DNA of 18,846 nt from Oscillospiraceae bacterium (GTDB lineage Bacteria > Bacillota > Clostridia > Oscillospirales > Ruminococcaceae). Both the position numbers and the translations under genes were made by a program. The stretch is taken from assembly GCA_029005335.1 (NCBI GenBank), contig JAQXFT010000013.1:1-18846 (forward strand), written 5' to 3'. The notes below the pieces were generated by a model that had not been told where the DNA came from, did no database searches, and saw nothing but the letters and a program-made list of their open reading frames with translations. Positions 5,877 to 13,638 of this stretch are shown one piece after another. Numbering within the stretch: the first letter of the stretch is position 1; every line of letters begins with the position of its first letter.

Positions 5877-8692
5877 CCGAGATAAGGTTTAAGGTATTTT
5901 CCGGTATAGGATTTATCACACTTTGCGATTTCCTCCGGAGTACCGCAGGCGACAATCTGCCCTCCTTCGTCACCGCCCTCCGGACCTAAATCTATGATAT
6001 AGTCGGCAACTTTTATAACATTCAGATTGTGTTCGATTACGAGAACAGTATTTCCATTGTCAGTGAGCTTTTGGAGAACGTCAATAAGCCTGTGGACATC
6101 AGCATTATGCAGACCGGTGGTAGGTTCGTCGAGTATATATATGGTTTTTCCTGTCGGACGCTTTGAAAGCTCTGTTGAAAGCTTTACTCTCTGAGCCTCT
6201 CCGCCTGAAAGGGTAGTAGCCGGCTGACCGATTTTTATATATCCCAGCCCGACTTCCTGAAGCGTTTTCAGCTTTCTGTGGATTTTCGGAATATGTTCAA
6301 AGAACAGCACTCCCTCATCTACAGACATTTCAAGTACATCATAGATTGATTTGCCTTTGTAGTGTACTTCAAGGGTTTCACGGTTATATCGTTTTCCTTT
6401 GCATACTTCGCAAGGCACATATATATCGGGCAGAAAATGCATTTCAATTTTTTTGATTCCGTCGCCCTCACAGGCTTCGCAACGACCGCCCTTGATGTTG
6501 AAAGAGAATCTTCCGCTTGTATATCCTTTTGATTTTGCATCAGAGGTTTTTGCGAAAAGTTCACGTATATCCGTAAAAACTCCGGTATAGGTTGCCGGAT
6601 TTGAACGGGGTGTTCTTCCTATAGGGGACTGGTCGATATTTATAACCTTATCGAGATTTTCAGTACCAAGGATTTCGCAGAAATTACCGCTTTTTATTTT
6701 AGCATGATTAAGCTTTCCTGCGAGGTGCTTGTATATAATTTCGTTGACAAGAGAGGATTTTCCTGAACCGGAAACTCCGGTAACACATACAAATTCTCCA
6801 AGAGGAATCTGAACATCTATATTTTTAAGATTATGTTCGCAAGCTCCCTTAACAGTAAGATACAAGCCGTTTCCGGTACGTCTTTTATCGGGAACGGGAA
6901 TTTTTTTCTTTCCGCTGAGATACTGTCCTGTTATGGAATTTTCGCATTTCAGAAGATTTTCAACAGTTCCCGAAAAAACAACGTTTCCGCCGTTCACGCC
7001 TGCCTCCGGACCTATATCAACTATATAGTCAGCGGAAAGCATAGTATCGTCATCATGTTCGACTACTATAAGAGTGTTTCCCAAATCACGCAGATGCTTT
7101 AAGGTAGCAATAAGCTTGTCATTGTCACGCTGATGAAGTCCGATACTGGGTTCATCAAGTATATATAGAACGCCTGTAAGAGATGAACCAATCTGAGTAG
7201 CAAGCCTTATACGCTGACTTTCACCGCCCGAAAGAGTTCCGGAAGAACGGGAAAGAGTAAGATATTCAAGACCTACGCTTTTCAGAAATTTAAGACGTTC
7301 GCATATTTCCCTTATAATTTTTTCGCCTATAAGCTTTTCAGTTTCGGAGAGCTGAAGATTCCGGAAGAAATCAAGGCAGTCACGCACTGACATATTAGTG
7401 AGTTCGTATATATTTATGCCTCCGACCGTAACAGCAAGGCTTTCCGGTTTAAGGCGTTTTCCGTGACATCCGGGACATTCGGATTCAGTCATGCAGGCTT
7501 CTATTTCAGATTTCATATAATCGCTGTTAGTGTCTCTGTATCTTCTTTCGAGATTATTTATAACGCCCTCGAATGTTCCGTATCTGACGCCTCCCCCGAA
7601 TGATTCAAGAACTTTAAGTTCAAGCTTTTCGTCAGTTCCATAAAGGAAAATTTTCCGGATTTTTTCGGGAAGCTCTCCGAAAGGAGTATCAAGGCTTATG
7701 TTGAATTTTTCAGCAATAGCGTTATAGTACATCAGAGCAATTGAGTCTTTGTCAATGGTATTCCAGCCACTTGCCTTTATAGCTCCCTCAAGTATGCTTA
7801 ATTTTTTGTCTGGAACTATAATATCAGGGTCGATATGGCGGAGAGTTCCGAGACCGGTGCATTGCGGACAAGCTCCGAAAGGATTGTTGAAAGAGAACAT
7901 ACGGGGATTAAGCTCCTCAATGCTGATATTGTGTTCAGGACAGGCATAGTTCTGTGAGAAAAGAAGTTCTTCACCGCCGATTACATCAACAGCAACTATT
8001 CCGTCCGTAATGGAAAAAACAGTTTCAAGGCTGTCTGATATTCTTGATTCTATGCCGTCTTTGATTACAAGTCTGTCAACTATTATTTCGATATTATGCT
8101 TTTTGTTTTTATCGAGTTTGATTTCTTCGGCGAGGTCGTACATAATACCGTCAATGCGTACTCTGACATAACCGCTTTTTCTGGCATATTCGAGTTCCTT
8201 GACATACTGACCTTTTTTTCCTCTTGCAATCGGAGCAAGAAGCTGTATTTTTGTACCTTTTTCAAGACTCATAATTTTATCGACAATCTGGTCAATACTC
8301 TGCTGATTTATTTCACGACCGCATACGGGACAATGCGGAACACCTGTTCTTGCATAGAGAAGTCTCATATAATCATATATTTCTGTAACTGTTCCGACGG
8401 TTGAACGTGGATTTTTAGAGGTAGTCTTCTGGTCTATGGATATGGCAGGCGAAAGACCTTCAATGCTGTCAACATCAGGCTTTTCCATCTGACCGAGAAA
8501 CATTCTTGCATATGAGGAAAGGCTTTCAATATATCTTCTCTGACCTTCGGCATATATGGTATCAAAAGCAAGTGAAGATTTTCCCGAGCCGGAAAGTCCG
8601 GTCATAACGATAAAGCTGTCACGTGGAAGCTCAAGGTCGATATTTTTAAGATTATGTACTCTTGCTCCCTTTATAATGATTTTATTTTTCAT
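5867..8692 (-). CDS. uvrA: Excinuclease ABC subunit A
   Basis: The damage-recognition ATPase of nucleotide excision repair, 941 residues, the usual UvrA length. It has two ABC ATPase halves. The first Walker A motif is GLSGSGKSS at 32-40. The two signature motifs are LSGGESQR and LSGGEAQR, each followed by an LDEP Walker B. The second half carries the four-cysteine zinc module C-x2-C-x19-C-x2-C (CEAC ... CEVC) needed for DNA damage sensing. Further CPVC, CPQC and CPGC pairs lie in the first half. The ATG at 8692 is chosen because GGGAG lies seven bases upstream. The frame continues to 8716, but those residues lie inside the upstream gene and add nothing conserved. The start overlaps the DUF2726-like gene by 11 bases, so it is coupled to the uvrB operon. 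The 3' end overlaps the convergent thioesterase by ten bases. Confidence 0.97.
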   Translation of the reverse strand: MKNKIIIKGARVHNLKNIDLELPRDSFIVMTGLSGSGKSSLAFDTIYAEGQRRYIESLSSYARMFLGQMEKPDVDSIEGLSPAISIDQKTTSKNPRSTVGTVTEIYDYMRLLYARTGVPHCPVCGREINQQSIDQIVDKIMSLEKGTKIQLLAPIARGKKGQYVKELEYARKSGYVRVRIDGIMYDLAEEIKLDKNKKHNIEIIVDRLVIKDGIESRISDSLETVFSITDGIVAVDVIGGEELLFSQNYACPEHNISIEELNPRMFSFNNPFGACPQCTGLGTLRHIDPDIIVPDKKLSILEGAIKASGWNTIDKDSIALMYYNAIAEKFNISLDTPFGELPEKIRKIFLYGTDEKLELKVLESFGGGVRYGTFEGVINNLERRYRDTNSDYMKSEIEACMTESECPGCHGKRLKPESLAVTVGGINIYELTNMSVRDCLDFFRNLQLSETEKLIGEKIIREICERLKFLKSVGLEYLTLSRSSGTLSGGESQRIRLATQIGSSLTGVLYILDEPSIGLHQRDNDKLIATLKHLRDLGNTLIVVEHDDDTMLSADYIVDIGPEAGVNGGNVVFSGTVENLLKCENSITGQYLSGKKKIPVPDKRRTGNGLYLTVKGACEHNLKNIDVQIPLGEFVCVTGVSGSGKSSLVNEIIYKHLAGKLNHAKIKSGNFCEILGTENLDKVINIDQSPIGRTPRSNPATYTGVFTDIRELFAKTSDAKSKGYTSGRFSFNIKGGRCEACEGDGIKKIEMHFLPDIYVPCEVCKGKRYNRETLEVHYKGKSIYDVLEMSVDEGVLFFEHIPKIHRKLKTLQEVGLGYIKIGQPATTLSGGEAQRVKLSTELSKRPTGKTIYILDEPTTGLHNADVHRLIDVLQKLTDNGNTVLVIEHNLNVIKVADYIIDLGPEGGDEGGQIVACGTPEEIAKCDKSYTGKYLKPYLGQS

Positions 8693-9260
8693 CTTGTTTC
8701 TCCCAGTTTTCATCAAAGTAGGCTTTTATTTTTTCAAAATTTCCCTGATATATTATAAAGTCAATGCCGTTTTTCTGGCAAAGAGTTTCAATAAATTTAT
8801 CTTCGTCGAGCTGTTCAGGAGCTTTATGAGAGCCGTCACGTACTTCTATCAGGCATTCCGGAGACATATTTTCAGGGTCAATAATAATAAAGTCTATGGA
8901 TTTATATTTTAGTTTGTTAAAAAGCTCAATGGATTCATCTTTTTCACCTGCACTTCTGATAGCGATAATATCATCAATGCAGGTTTTCATACTTACCATA
9001 AGTGAATATTCACTGGCAAGCTGTTTGATATTATTGTAAAATTCTATTTCGCCGTCTGTGAGGAAGGTTCTTTTAATATATGGATATGGAGGCTCAGGTT
9101 CAGATTCGGGTTCAGGCTCAGGTTCGGGTTCTGGTTCAGGCTCAGGCTCAGGCGGAGGCGGTGGGTGAAGTTTCAGATTTATCATTTTTCTGATTCCAAA
9201 AGCCTTGTCCGCCAGTATCAATACGACGGAAAAGAAAAGCAGAAGCCATAATATTTCCAT
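8682..9260 (-). CDS. Membrane-anchored DUF2726-like protein with Pro-Glu stalk
   Basis: A 192-residue protein of unknown function. Residues 2-21 form one hydrophobic membrane segment or uncleaved signal anchor. A run of prolines and a (Pro-Glu) repeat at 33-60 then looks like a rigid stalk. Residues 65-175 resemble DUF2726, a PD-(D/E)xK nuclease-like fold. Matching elements are LTDGEIEFYNNIKQ, then SIDFIIIDPENMSPECLIEV and RDGSH, with Asp123 and Glu139 as the candidate acidic pair. The third expected catalytic residue is Arg rather than Lys (EVR), so activity is uncertain. The start overlaps the uvrB stop by one base (TAATG), with AAGGGTG about six bases upstream. The end overlaps the uvrA start, so all three are made from one message. 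A role in DNA repair is inference from position only. Confidence 0.8.
   Translation of the reverse strand: MEILWLLLFFSVVLILADKAFGIRKMINLKLHPPPPPEPEPEPEPEPEPEPESEPEPPYPYIKRTFLTDGEIEFYNNIKQLASEYSLMVSMKTCIDDIIAIRSAGEKDESIELFNKLKYKSIDFIIIDPENMSPECLIEVRDGSHKAPEQLDEDKFIETLCQKNGIDFIIYQGNFEKIKAYFDENWEKQDEK
9087..9164 (-). repeat. Hexamer-type repeat encoding a Pro-Glu stalk
   Basis: About 26 codons alternate Pro and Glu, with one Glu-Ser-Glu break. At DNA level the six-base unit is imperfect: GAA and GAG alternate irregularly, as do CCT, CCC and CCA. The protein pattern is therefore better kept than the DNA pattern, which suggests selection for a stiff acidic linker rather than fresh slippage. Confidence 0.75.
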
Positions 9261-11224
9261 TAATTTTCACCCTTCAGAGCCTTTATTTTATCACGGAGAT
9301 ATGCAGCATGCTCAAATTCCAGCATTTTTGCAGCAGCTTTCATTTCGTCGGTAAGCTTTTGGATAAGTTTTTCCTTCTGAGCCTTGGTAAGTTTTTTTGC
9401 TGAAGTCTTTTTGTCGATATTTTCCTTTGAGGTTATTTCAATAACCTTTCTGATATCCTTTTTAATTGTCTCCGGAGTTATATTATGCTCTTTATTATAT
9501 GCAGTCTGAATTTCACGGCGGCGTGCAGTTTCAGTTATAGCACGTTCCATAGAGCCTGTAATTTCATCGGCATACATGATAACCTGACCTTTACTGTTAC
9601 GTGCGGCACGTCCTATAGTCTGGATTAAAGATGTTTCACTTCTGAGGAAGCCCTCCTTATCGGCATCGAGAATAGCTACAAGGGATACTTCCGGCAGGTC
9701 GAGACCCTCTCTTAAAAGATTGATTCCGATAAGAACGTCAAATTCGCCGTTACGCAAATCACGTATAATCTCCATACGCTTAATTGTATCGATTCCGAAG
9801 TGCATATATCTTACTTTTACTCCTGAATTTGAATAATATTCTGTTAAATCCTCAGCCATTTTTTTCGTAAGCGTAGTAATGAGTACACGTTCCTTTTCAG
9901 ATACACGCTTATTTATTTCGGAAAGCAAATCGTCAATCTGTCCCTCTGTAGGGCGGACAATAATTTCGGGGTCAACAAGACCTGTAGGACGTATAATCTG
10001 TTCTGTTATTGTATCCGATTTGCTTTTTTCAAATTCACCGGGGGTAGCACTTACAAATATAATATTGTGTATATGAGAATAAAATTCCTCAAAATTAAGG
10101 GGTCTGTTATCAAAAGCACTGGGAAGCCTGAATCCGTATTCGACCAGAGTCTTTTTTCTTGCATGGTCTCCGGCGTACATAGCACGAACCTGTGGAATAG
10201 TAACATGACTTTCGTCAACAATCATAAGAAAATCTTCCGGAAAGTGGTCAAGCAGTGTCATAGGAGTACTTCCGGCAGGACGCCCCGAAAGTATCCGTGA
10301 ATAGTTTTCGATACCAGAACAGAAGCCGATTTCCCGAAGCATTTCAATATCATAATTTGTACGCTGTGCAATCCTCTGTGCTTCAATAAGCTTGTGATTG
10401 GCGGTAAAGAAGTCAACATGCTCATTAAGCTCCGACTGTATATTTTTGATAGCTTTTTCGAGTTTATCAGGACTTACTATATAGTGTGATGCAGGAAATA
10501 TCATAGCATATGAGACTACAGCTTTAACATTTCCGGTCAGAACGTTTATTTCGGATATACGGTCGATTTCGTCACCGAAAAATTCGATTCTTATGGCGGT
10601 ATCATCAGAATTGGCAGGAAATACTTCAATGACATCTCCTCTCACTCTGAATTTGTTACGCACGAAGCTGACATCATTTCTTTCATACTGAATTTTGACA
10701 AGCTGATTTATAATATCATCTCTTGATTTCTGCATACCCTGTCTGACAGAAACTACCATAGAGCGGTATTCCTCCGGACTTCCGAGGGAGTATATACAGG
10801 AGACGCTTGCTACTATTATAACATCTTTTCTTTCAGCAAGGGCAGATGTGGCAGAATGTCTTAATTTATCTATTTCATCATTGATTGATGAATCCTTTTC
10901 GATATAGCTGTCAGTGCTTGGAATATAAGCCTCGGGCTGATAGTAATCATAGTATGATACGAAATATTCAACGGCATTTTCCGGAAAAAATTCCCTGAAT
11001 TCCTCACAGAGCTGGGCTGCCAGTATTTTATTATGGGCAAGTACAAGAGTAGGCTTGTTGACTTTTGCGATTACATTAGCCATAGTGAAGGTTTTTCCCG
11101 AACCGGTAACTCCCATAAGAACCTGTTCTTTTTTTCCGGCAATAATACCGTCAGCAAGTTTTTGTATTGCCTCAGGCTGGTCGCCGGAGGGCTTGTAATC
11201 TGAAACAAGTTTAAAATGGTTCAT
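9260..11224 (-). CDS. uvrB: Excinuclease ABC subunit B
   Basis: The helicase-like damage-verification subunit of nucleotide excision repair, 654 residues, full length. Walker A GVTGSGKT is at 38-45. The beta-hairpin region that clamps one DNA strand starts at YYDYYQPEAYIPSTDSYIEK (91-110). The DEAD-like box reads VDESH, and the helicase motif VI region (QTIGRAARN) is intact. The C-terminal UVR domain that contacts UvrC and UvrA is present (EMKAAAKMLEFEHAAYLRDK). The ATG at 11224 has GGGGG six bases upstream. It is the first gene of the operon with the DUF2726-like gene and uvrA. The gene order uvrB-x-uvrA differs from the common contiguous uvrBA of Firmicutes. uvrC is not in the window. Confidence 0.97.
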   Translation of the reverse strand: MNHFKLVSDYKPSGDQPEAIQKLADGIIAGKKEQVLMGVTGSGKTFTMANVIAKVNKPTLVLAHNKILAAQLCEEFREFFPENAVEYFVSYYDYYQPEAYIPSTDSYIEKDSSINDEIDKLRHSATSALAERKDVIIVASVSCIYSLGSPEEYRSMVVSVRQGMQKSRDDIINQLVKIQYERNDVSFVRNKFRVRGDVIEVFPANSDDTAIRIEFFGDEIDRISEINVLTGNVKAVVSYAMIFPASHYIVSPDKLEKAIKNIQSELNEHVDFFTANHKLIEAQRIAQRTNYDIEMLREIGFCSGIENYSRILSGRPAGSTPMTLLDHFPEDFLMIVDESHVTIPQVRAMYAGDHARKKTLVEYGFRLPSAFDNRPLNFEEFYSHIHNIIFVSATPGEFEKSKSDTITEQIIRPTGLVDPEIIVRPTEGQIDDLLSEINKRVSEKERVLITTLTKKMAEDLTEYYSNSGVKVRYMHFGIDTIKRMEIIRDLRNGEFDVLIGINLLREGLDLPEVSLVAILDADKEGFLRSETSLIQTIGRAARNSKGQVIMYADEITGSMERAITETARRREIQTAYNKEHNITPETIKKDIRKVIEITSKENIDKKTSAKKLTKAQKEKLIQKLTDEMKAAAKMLEFEHAAYLRDKIKALKGEN

Positions 11225-11252
11225 AAAATTCCCCCTTAAAATATATAGTATT

Positions 11253-11281
11253 ATTATATCACAAATAAATTATAAAATAAA
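11253..11281 (-). promoter_or_regulatory. Probable uvrB promoter with extended -10
   Basis: On the - strand TATAAT (11253-11258) is preceded by TGA, giving the extended -10 TGATATAAT. The -35 at 17 bases is poor (TTTATT). Strength would rest on the extended -10. Transcription would begin near 11246, leaving about 20 bases to the ATG. Confidence 0.6.
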
Positions 11282-11298
11282 GAGGTATTAAAAAGTTG

Positions 11299-11311
11299 CG
11301 AACAAAAATTC
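11299..11311. promoter_or_regulatory. Possible LexA/DinR (SOS) box upstream of uvrB
   Basis: CGAACAAAAATTC contains GAAC-4-ATTC, one base from the Gram-positive SOS operator core GAAC-4-GTTC. The position before uvrB fits SOS control of excision repair. It lies about 18 bases upstream of the weak -35 rather than over the promoter core. A one-mismatch match in AT-rich DNA can arise by chance. Confidence 0.3.
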
Positions 11312-11335
11312 TTTGATGTGAAAAAATTACCTGTA

Positions 11336-11365
11336 ATATAAATCAGATTTCAGTTTATAATACTA
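11336..11365 (+). promoter_or_regulatory. Possible forespore (SigG-like) promoter of the SASP gene
   Basis: ATATA (11336-11340) and AATACTA (11359-11365) are 18 bases apart. Each is one base from the SigG pattern GNATR-18-CATACTA known for SASP genes. A TATAAT at 11356-11361 also exists but has no SigA-type -35 at the right distance. Sporulation control is inferred mainly from the gene product. Confidence 0.33.
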
Positions 11366-11404
11366 ACACGGCATCGAAAAACAAATTACAAAGGAGATTT
11401 AACT

Positions 11405-11584
11405 ATGAAAGGTGAATTTACTCAGAAGGGCAAGGAAGCTCTTGAAAGATTCAAGATGGAGTCAGCAAGTGAGGTAGGCGTAACTCTCAAGCAGGGCTAC
11501 AACGGTGACCTTACAGCAAGACAGGCAGGAGCTATCGGCGGTCAGATGGTAAAGAAAATGATTGATGCTTACAAAATGCAGTAA
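11405..11584 (+). CDS. Alpha/beta-type small acid-soluble spore protein (SASP)
   Basis: A 59-residue protein recognised from the two conserved blocks of alpha/beta SASPs: ESASEVGVTL (19-28) and LTARQAGAIGGQMVKKMI (36-53). Such proteins coat spore DNA in the forespore, shifting it to an A-like form and protecting it from UV and heat. They are cut by the germination protease GPR within a Glu-(Ile/Phe)-Ala-Ser/Glu site. Here the residue after Glu19 is Ser, a mild departure. AAGGAGATTT (11391-11400) provides a strong ribosome site before ATG at 11405. The gene lies alone, opposite in direction to uvrB and metG, between its own candidate promoter and a terminator. Its presence suggests the organism forms spores or descends from spore formers. 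The family call is firm; the exact paralogue is not. Confidence 0.92.
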   Translation: MKGEFTQKGKEALERFKMESASEVGVTLKQGYNGDLTARQAGAIGGQMVKKMIDAYKMQ

Positions 11585-11596
11585 TCAGTTTTAAAA

Positions 11597-11630
11597 TAAA
11601 CGGGGCGGATTGAAAAAATCCGCCTTTGTT
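11597..11630. terminator. Bidirectional terminator between the SASP gene and metG
   Basis: GGCGGATT (11604-11611) pairs with AATCCGCC (11617-11624) around GAAAA. On the + strand TTTGTT follows. On the - strand, starting from the metG stop at 11633-11635, the stem is followed by CCGTTTATTTT. It can end both convergent genes. The arms nearly match those of the terminator at 2874-2896. Confidence 0.75.
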
Positions 11631-11632
11631 GT

Positions 11633-13570
11633 CTATCTTATTTTTGAACCGACAGGAATACTGTCATCAACGAACAGAACCTTAACACCTTCGGGAGTAT
11701 CAGAAGCACAAATCATACCATTGCTTTCTACTCCGCAGAGCTTTACTGGTTTGAGGTTTGCAACAATCTGAACTTTTTTTCCTGTAAGCTCATCTGGCTT
11801 ATAGTATTCAGCTATTCCGGAAACTACCTGACGACCTCCCATGCCGTCATCAAGCTGGAGGCAGAGAAGCTTTTTGGATTTCTTGACTTTTTCGCATGAT
11901 ATAACCTTAGCGACACGCAAATCGATTTTCTGAAAATCTTCAATAGCTATTTCAGGAGAAAGCTCCGGTATGTCAGCAGGCTTTTCGGTTTTCGGGGCAT
12001 TAGCTCTGATTAATTCATTAAGCTCTTCTATTTCCTTTGCAACGTCTATTCTTGGGAAAAGCACTTCACCCTTTTGTACGGTTATATCAGAGGGGAGAAC
12101 GTTCCACTTTCCGGCATTATCATAATTTGCATTTTCAGGGGAAATTCCAATCTGTTCCCATACTTTCGGCATAGTGGAGGGCATATAAGGGAAAAGCAGT
12201 GTTGAAGTGATTCTGATAGCTTCGAGGAGATTATAAAGAACTCCGGCAAGGCGTGATTTTTTTGATTCGTCCTTAGCCAGTACCCATGGTGCAGTTTCAT
12301 CAATATATTTGTTAGCTCTTGAGATTACTTTGAAAATTTCTTCCAAAGCACGGTTAATCTGAACATTGTCAATAAATCCGTCAACCTTATCTCTGAGAGT
12401 GAGAGCCATTTCCTTTAATTCAGAATCCTCAGCTTCGTTAAATGACTTTTCATCAGGAAGAGTACCGTCAAAATACTTTATAACCATTGCAACTGTTCTT
12501 GAAACGAGATTTCCGAGGTCGTTAGCGAGGTCTGAGTTGATACGGTTAATCATGATTTCATTTGAGAATGAGCTGTCCGCACCGAGAGCCATTTCACGGA
12601 GTATATGATATCTGATAGCATCACAGCCATATCTTTCACCGAGTATAAACGGGTCAACGACGTTTCCGAGTGATTTTGACATTTTCTGACCGTTGAATGT
12701 AATCCAGCCATGCACAGCGAGGTGTTTCGGAAGAGGCAAATCGAGAGCCATAAGCATAGCAGGCCATATAATTGCATGGAATCTCATAATATCCTTTGCA
12801 ACCATGTGAACATCAGCAGGCCAGTATTTATCGAAATCGTCGTATTTGTCATTGAGATATCCGAGTGCGGAAATATAGTTGGAAAGAGCATCAATCCACA
12901 CATATACAACGTGCTTGTCGTCAAAGGTTACCGGAATACCCCATTTGAAAGTAGTTCTTGATACGCACAAATCCTCAAGACCGGGCTTTATGAAATTATT
13001 TACAAGTTCGGTAGCACGTGTTCTGGGCATAAGGTAATCAGTTTCAGTGAGAAGCTTTTCAAGGCGTTCAGCGAAAGGGGACATCTTAAAGAAGTAGGCT
13101 TCTTCCTTAGCTTCTGTAACCTCACGACCGCAGTCGGGACATTTTCCGTCTTTGAGCTGTGAATCTGTCCAGAAGCTTTCGCAGGGGGTACAGTATTTTC
13201 CTGAGTATTCGCCTTTATAGATATATCCCTTGTCATAGAGCTTTTTGAAAATCTTCTGGACTGTTTCAATATGGTAGTCATCAGTAGTGCGTATATATCT
13301 GTCATAATCGACATTCATATAGCTCCAGAGCTTCTTGAATTTTTCAACAATCTCATCAACATATTCTTTAGGTGAAACGCCTTTTTCCTTAGCCTTCTGT
13401 TCGATTTTGAGGCCATGCTCGTCCGTGCCGGTAAGGAATTTTACATCATAGCCCTGCATTTTTCTGTATCTTGCGACGGAGTCGCAGGCGACAGTAGTAT
13501 AGCAGTGACCTATATGCGGATTTCCCGACGGATAATAAATCGGGGTAGTGATATAGAATTTTTTCTTCAT
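11633..13570 (-). CDS. metG: Methionyl-tRNA synthetase with C-terminal tRNA-binding domain
   Basis: Class I synthetase that charges tRNA-Met, 645 residues. The HIGH motif is HIGH at 19-22 (PSGNPHIGH) and the KMSKS loop is exact at 296-300. A zinc knuckle has Cys127, Cys130, Cys144 and Cys147. The anticodon-binding helical domain follows. Residues from about 543 form the EMAP/Trbp111-like OB fold that aids tRNA binding and dimerisation (DFQKIDLRVAKVISCEKVKK). The start at 13570 has AAGGAG nine bases upstream. An in-frame extension to 13621 would run into the promoter and is rejected. Transcription starts from a promoter inside the tail of the upstream radical SAM gene. A terminator follows the stop immediately. 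Confidence 0.97.
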   Translation of the reverse strand: MKKKFYITTPIYYPSGNPHIGHCYTTVACDSVARYRKMQGYDVKFLTGTDEHGLKIEQKAKEKGVSPKEYVDEIVEKFKKLWSYMNVDYDRYIRTTDDYHIETVQKIFKKLYDKGYIYKGEYSGKYCTPCESFWTDSQLKDGKCPDCGREVTEAKEEAYFFKMSPFAERLEKLLTETDYLMPRTRATELVNNFIKPGLEDLCVSRTTFKWGIPVTFDDKHVVYVWIDALSNYISALGYLNDKYDDFDKYWPADVHMVAKDIMRFHAIIWPAMLMALDLPLPKHLAVHGWITFNGQKMSKSLGNVVDPFILGERYGCDAIRYHILREMALGADSSFSNEIMINRINSDLANDLGNLVSRTVAMVIKYFDGTLPDEKSFNEAEDSELKEMALTLRDKVDGFIDNVQINRALEEIFKVISRANKYIDETAPWVLAKDESKKSRLAGVLYNLLEAIRITSTLLFPYMPSTMPKVWEQIGISPENANYDNAGKWNVLPSDITVQKGEVLFPRIDVAKEIEELNELIRANAPKTEKPADIPELSPEIAIEDFQKIDLRVAKVISCEKVKKSKKLLCLQLDDGMGGRQVVSGIAEYYKPDELTGKKVQIVANLKPVKLCGVESNGMICASDTPEGVKVLFVDDSIPVGSKIR

Positions 13571-13609
13571 ATTCAGAATCTCCTTATTGAAATAATTTTG
13601 CGTATTTAT

Positions 13610-13638
13610 ATTATACATCATTTTACAGGATTTGTCAC
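13610..13638 (-). promoter_or_regulatory. SigA-type promoter of metG
   Basis: On the - strand GTGACA (13633-13638) and TATAAT (13610-13615) are 17 bases apart, five of six and six of six matches. The -35 lies within the last codons of the radical SAM gene and the -10 lies just past its stop. metG can therefore be expressed independently. The leader is about 33 bases, too short for a T-box riboswitch. Confidence 0.8.

Noticed and set aside
6833..7102. Small open frames antisense to uvrA and other long genes
   Set aside because: They are shadows of conserved genes in other frames, with no ribosome site or recognisable protein; the same holds for the frames at 8096-8404, 12366-12608, 14650-14922 and 17681-17953.
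8693..8716. ATG at 8716 as the uvrA start
   Set aside because: It has no ribosome site, while GGGAG is seven bases before the ATG at 8692; the extra residues are not UvrA-like.
9087..9164. CRISPR-like or minisatellite array
   Set aside because: The unit is six bases, in frame within a gene and encodes Pro-Glu; there are no spacers.
13571..13617. T-box riboswitch upstream of metG
   Set aside because: The predicted leader is only about 33 bases, too short for the stem I specifier loop and antiterminator.
13571..13621. N-terminal extension of metG to 13621
   Set aside because: It would cover the metG -10 box; the ATG at 13570 has AAGGAG and begins right at the conserved synthetase N-terminus.
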